This document shows, piece by piece, positions 4,899 to 5,368 of a DNA stretch of 5,368 nt. Under the pieces are notes generated by a model. That model did not search any database and had not been told where the DNA came from. It worked only from the letters and a program-made list of their open reading frames with translations. Every line of letters begins with the position of its first letter. Position 1 is the stretch's first letter. The DNA is taken from NCBI GenBank assembly GCA_021820645.1, contig JAKADJ010000200.1, positions 1-5,368 on the forward strand. The letters run 5' to 3'. A program made the translations under genes and the position numbers. This DNA is from Bacillota bacterium (GTDB lineage Bacteria; Bacillota_E; Sulfobacillia; Sulfobacillales; Sulfobacillaceae).

Positions 4899-5368
4899 AT
4901 GAAGAAAGTGACGTGGGCCACCGTCATCGCCGGTGTCGCCGCAACGGGGATGCTCACCGTGGGCGCCACCACATTTGCGGCGTCCGGCACACCGGCGCCG
5001 AGCTCGCACACCCAAAAAGCGGACGCTCATCAGGCAACCTGGCACCGTTCTAAGGCAATGCGCCATCGGGGAACCATTACCGCACTGACCGCAACCACGG
5101 TAACCGTGCGATACCACCATGGCAAGCATACCCACACCTTTAACCTCGATCAGGTTACTGTGCGTGCCCTGGCTTACCCGGTGTCCTCTTCCCTATTGCA
5201 AGTGGGAAGTCCCGTGGCGGCCTTTCAAAACCACATCGTGATGCTCCCGATTGCGGCCGGTACCCTGCACACAACCACTAACGGCGGTTGGAGCCTTGCC
5301 ACCTCAAAAAAAGGCACCCTATCCCTTTCTAGCACTCCGTCGACTCTGTTGGGACTCCTTCCGCCAGT
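4899..5368 (+). CDS. Exported histidine-rich protein with DUF5666-like segment (partial)
   Basis: The open frame runs off the right edge after 156 codons with no stop. The start is clear: AAGGAGG (4884-4890) lies 8 nt before the ATG. Residues 1-28 form a standard signal peptide: basic start MKK, a hydrophobic core to about residue 26, and likely cleavage after Ala27 or Ala28. The mature part starts with a flexible Pro/Ser/His stretch. A beta-rich segment follows (about 57-118: RGTITALTATTVTV, then TFNLDQVTV, then LLQVGSPVAAF) with the strand pattern of DUF5666 domains. Histidines are frequent, with a cluster at His73, 74, 77 and 79 (YHHGKHTH) that could bind metal. No cysteine is present so far. 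It probably acts outside the cytoplasmic membrane. Its position after the two-component system suggests it is a target of that system, but it could also have its own promoter. Confidence 0.85.
   Translation, partial: MKKVTWATVIAGVAATGMLTVGATTFAASGTPAPSSHTQKADAHQATWHRSKAMRHRGTITALTATTVTVRYHHGKHTHTFNLDQVTVRALAYPVSSSLLQVGSPVAAFQNHIVMLPIAAGTLHTTTNGGWSLATSKKGTLSLSSTPSTLLGLLPP

Noticed and set aside
4727..5135. Minus-strand open frames opposite the kinase end and exported-protein start
   Set aside because: They are antisense to genes with strong signal-peptide, motif and ribosome-site evidence, and their translations show no family features.

Overview
The window looks like chromosomal DNA from a moderate-GC, Gram-positive-type bacterium. 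The signs are strong G-rich Shine-Dalgarno sites (for example AAGGAGG at 4884-4890), a GTG start, and an exported protein with a classic MKK-type signal peptide. The overall look would fit an acidophilic Firmicute such as Sulfobacillus. That assignment is an impression from gene style, not something the sequence proves. No mobile element, CRISPR array, tRNA or rRNA was seen.

Left part, minus strand: an iron/manganese superoxide dismutase (43-642) has its own Shine-Dalgarno site and an extended -10 promoter. Upstream of it, also on the minus strand, lies a 440-residue tryptophan-rich protein of unknown function (827-2149). The 184-bp gap between the two holds the superoxide dismutase promoter and an imperfect hairpin. 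A second hairpin spans the stop codon of the 440-residue gene.

Middle: a 178-bp divergent intergenic region (2150-2327) separates the minus-strand unknown gene from a plus-strand operon. It holds one candidate promoter in each direction, and a palindrome lies over the -35 region of each. This is the most regulatory-looking stretch of the window.

Right part, plus strand: a compact three-gene operon encodes an unknown 132-residue protein (2328-2726), an OmpR/PhoB-family response regulator (2726-3397) and a membrane sensor histidine kinase (3397-4806). Both junctions are one-base TAATG overlaps, so translation is probably coupled and the small leader protein is made with the two-component system. 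Downstream, a 92-bp gap contains a 10-bp-phased ATTTAG direct repeat, a perfect inverted repeat and a short leader hairpin. It precedes an exported, histidine-rich protein (4899 to the window edge) with a DUF5666-like beta-rich segment.

Working model (inference): the kinase senses an extracytoplasmic signal and phosphorylates the regulator. The regulator may control its own operon, the divergent unknown gene and the exported protein. The operon promoter and the region before the exported gene share a near-identical 12-mer, GGCACAATA(T/G)CC, and related ATTTAG motifs occur in both intergenic regions. I did not find a clearly novel defence or mobile system. The best leads are the unknown gene coupled to the two-component system and the ordered palindromes around it.
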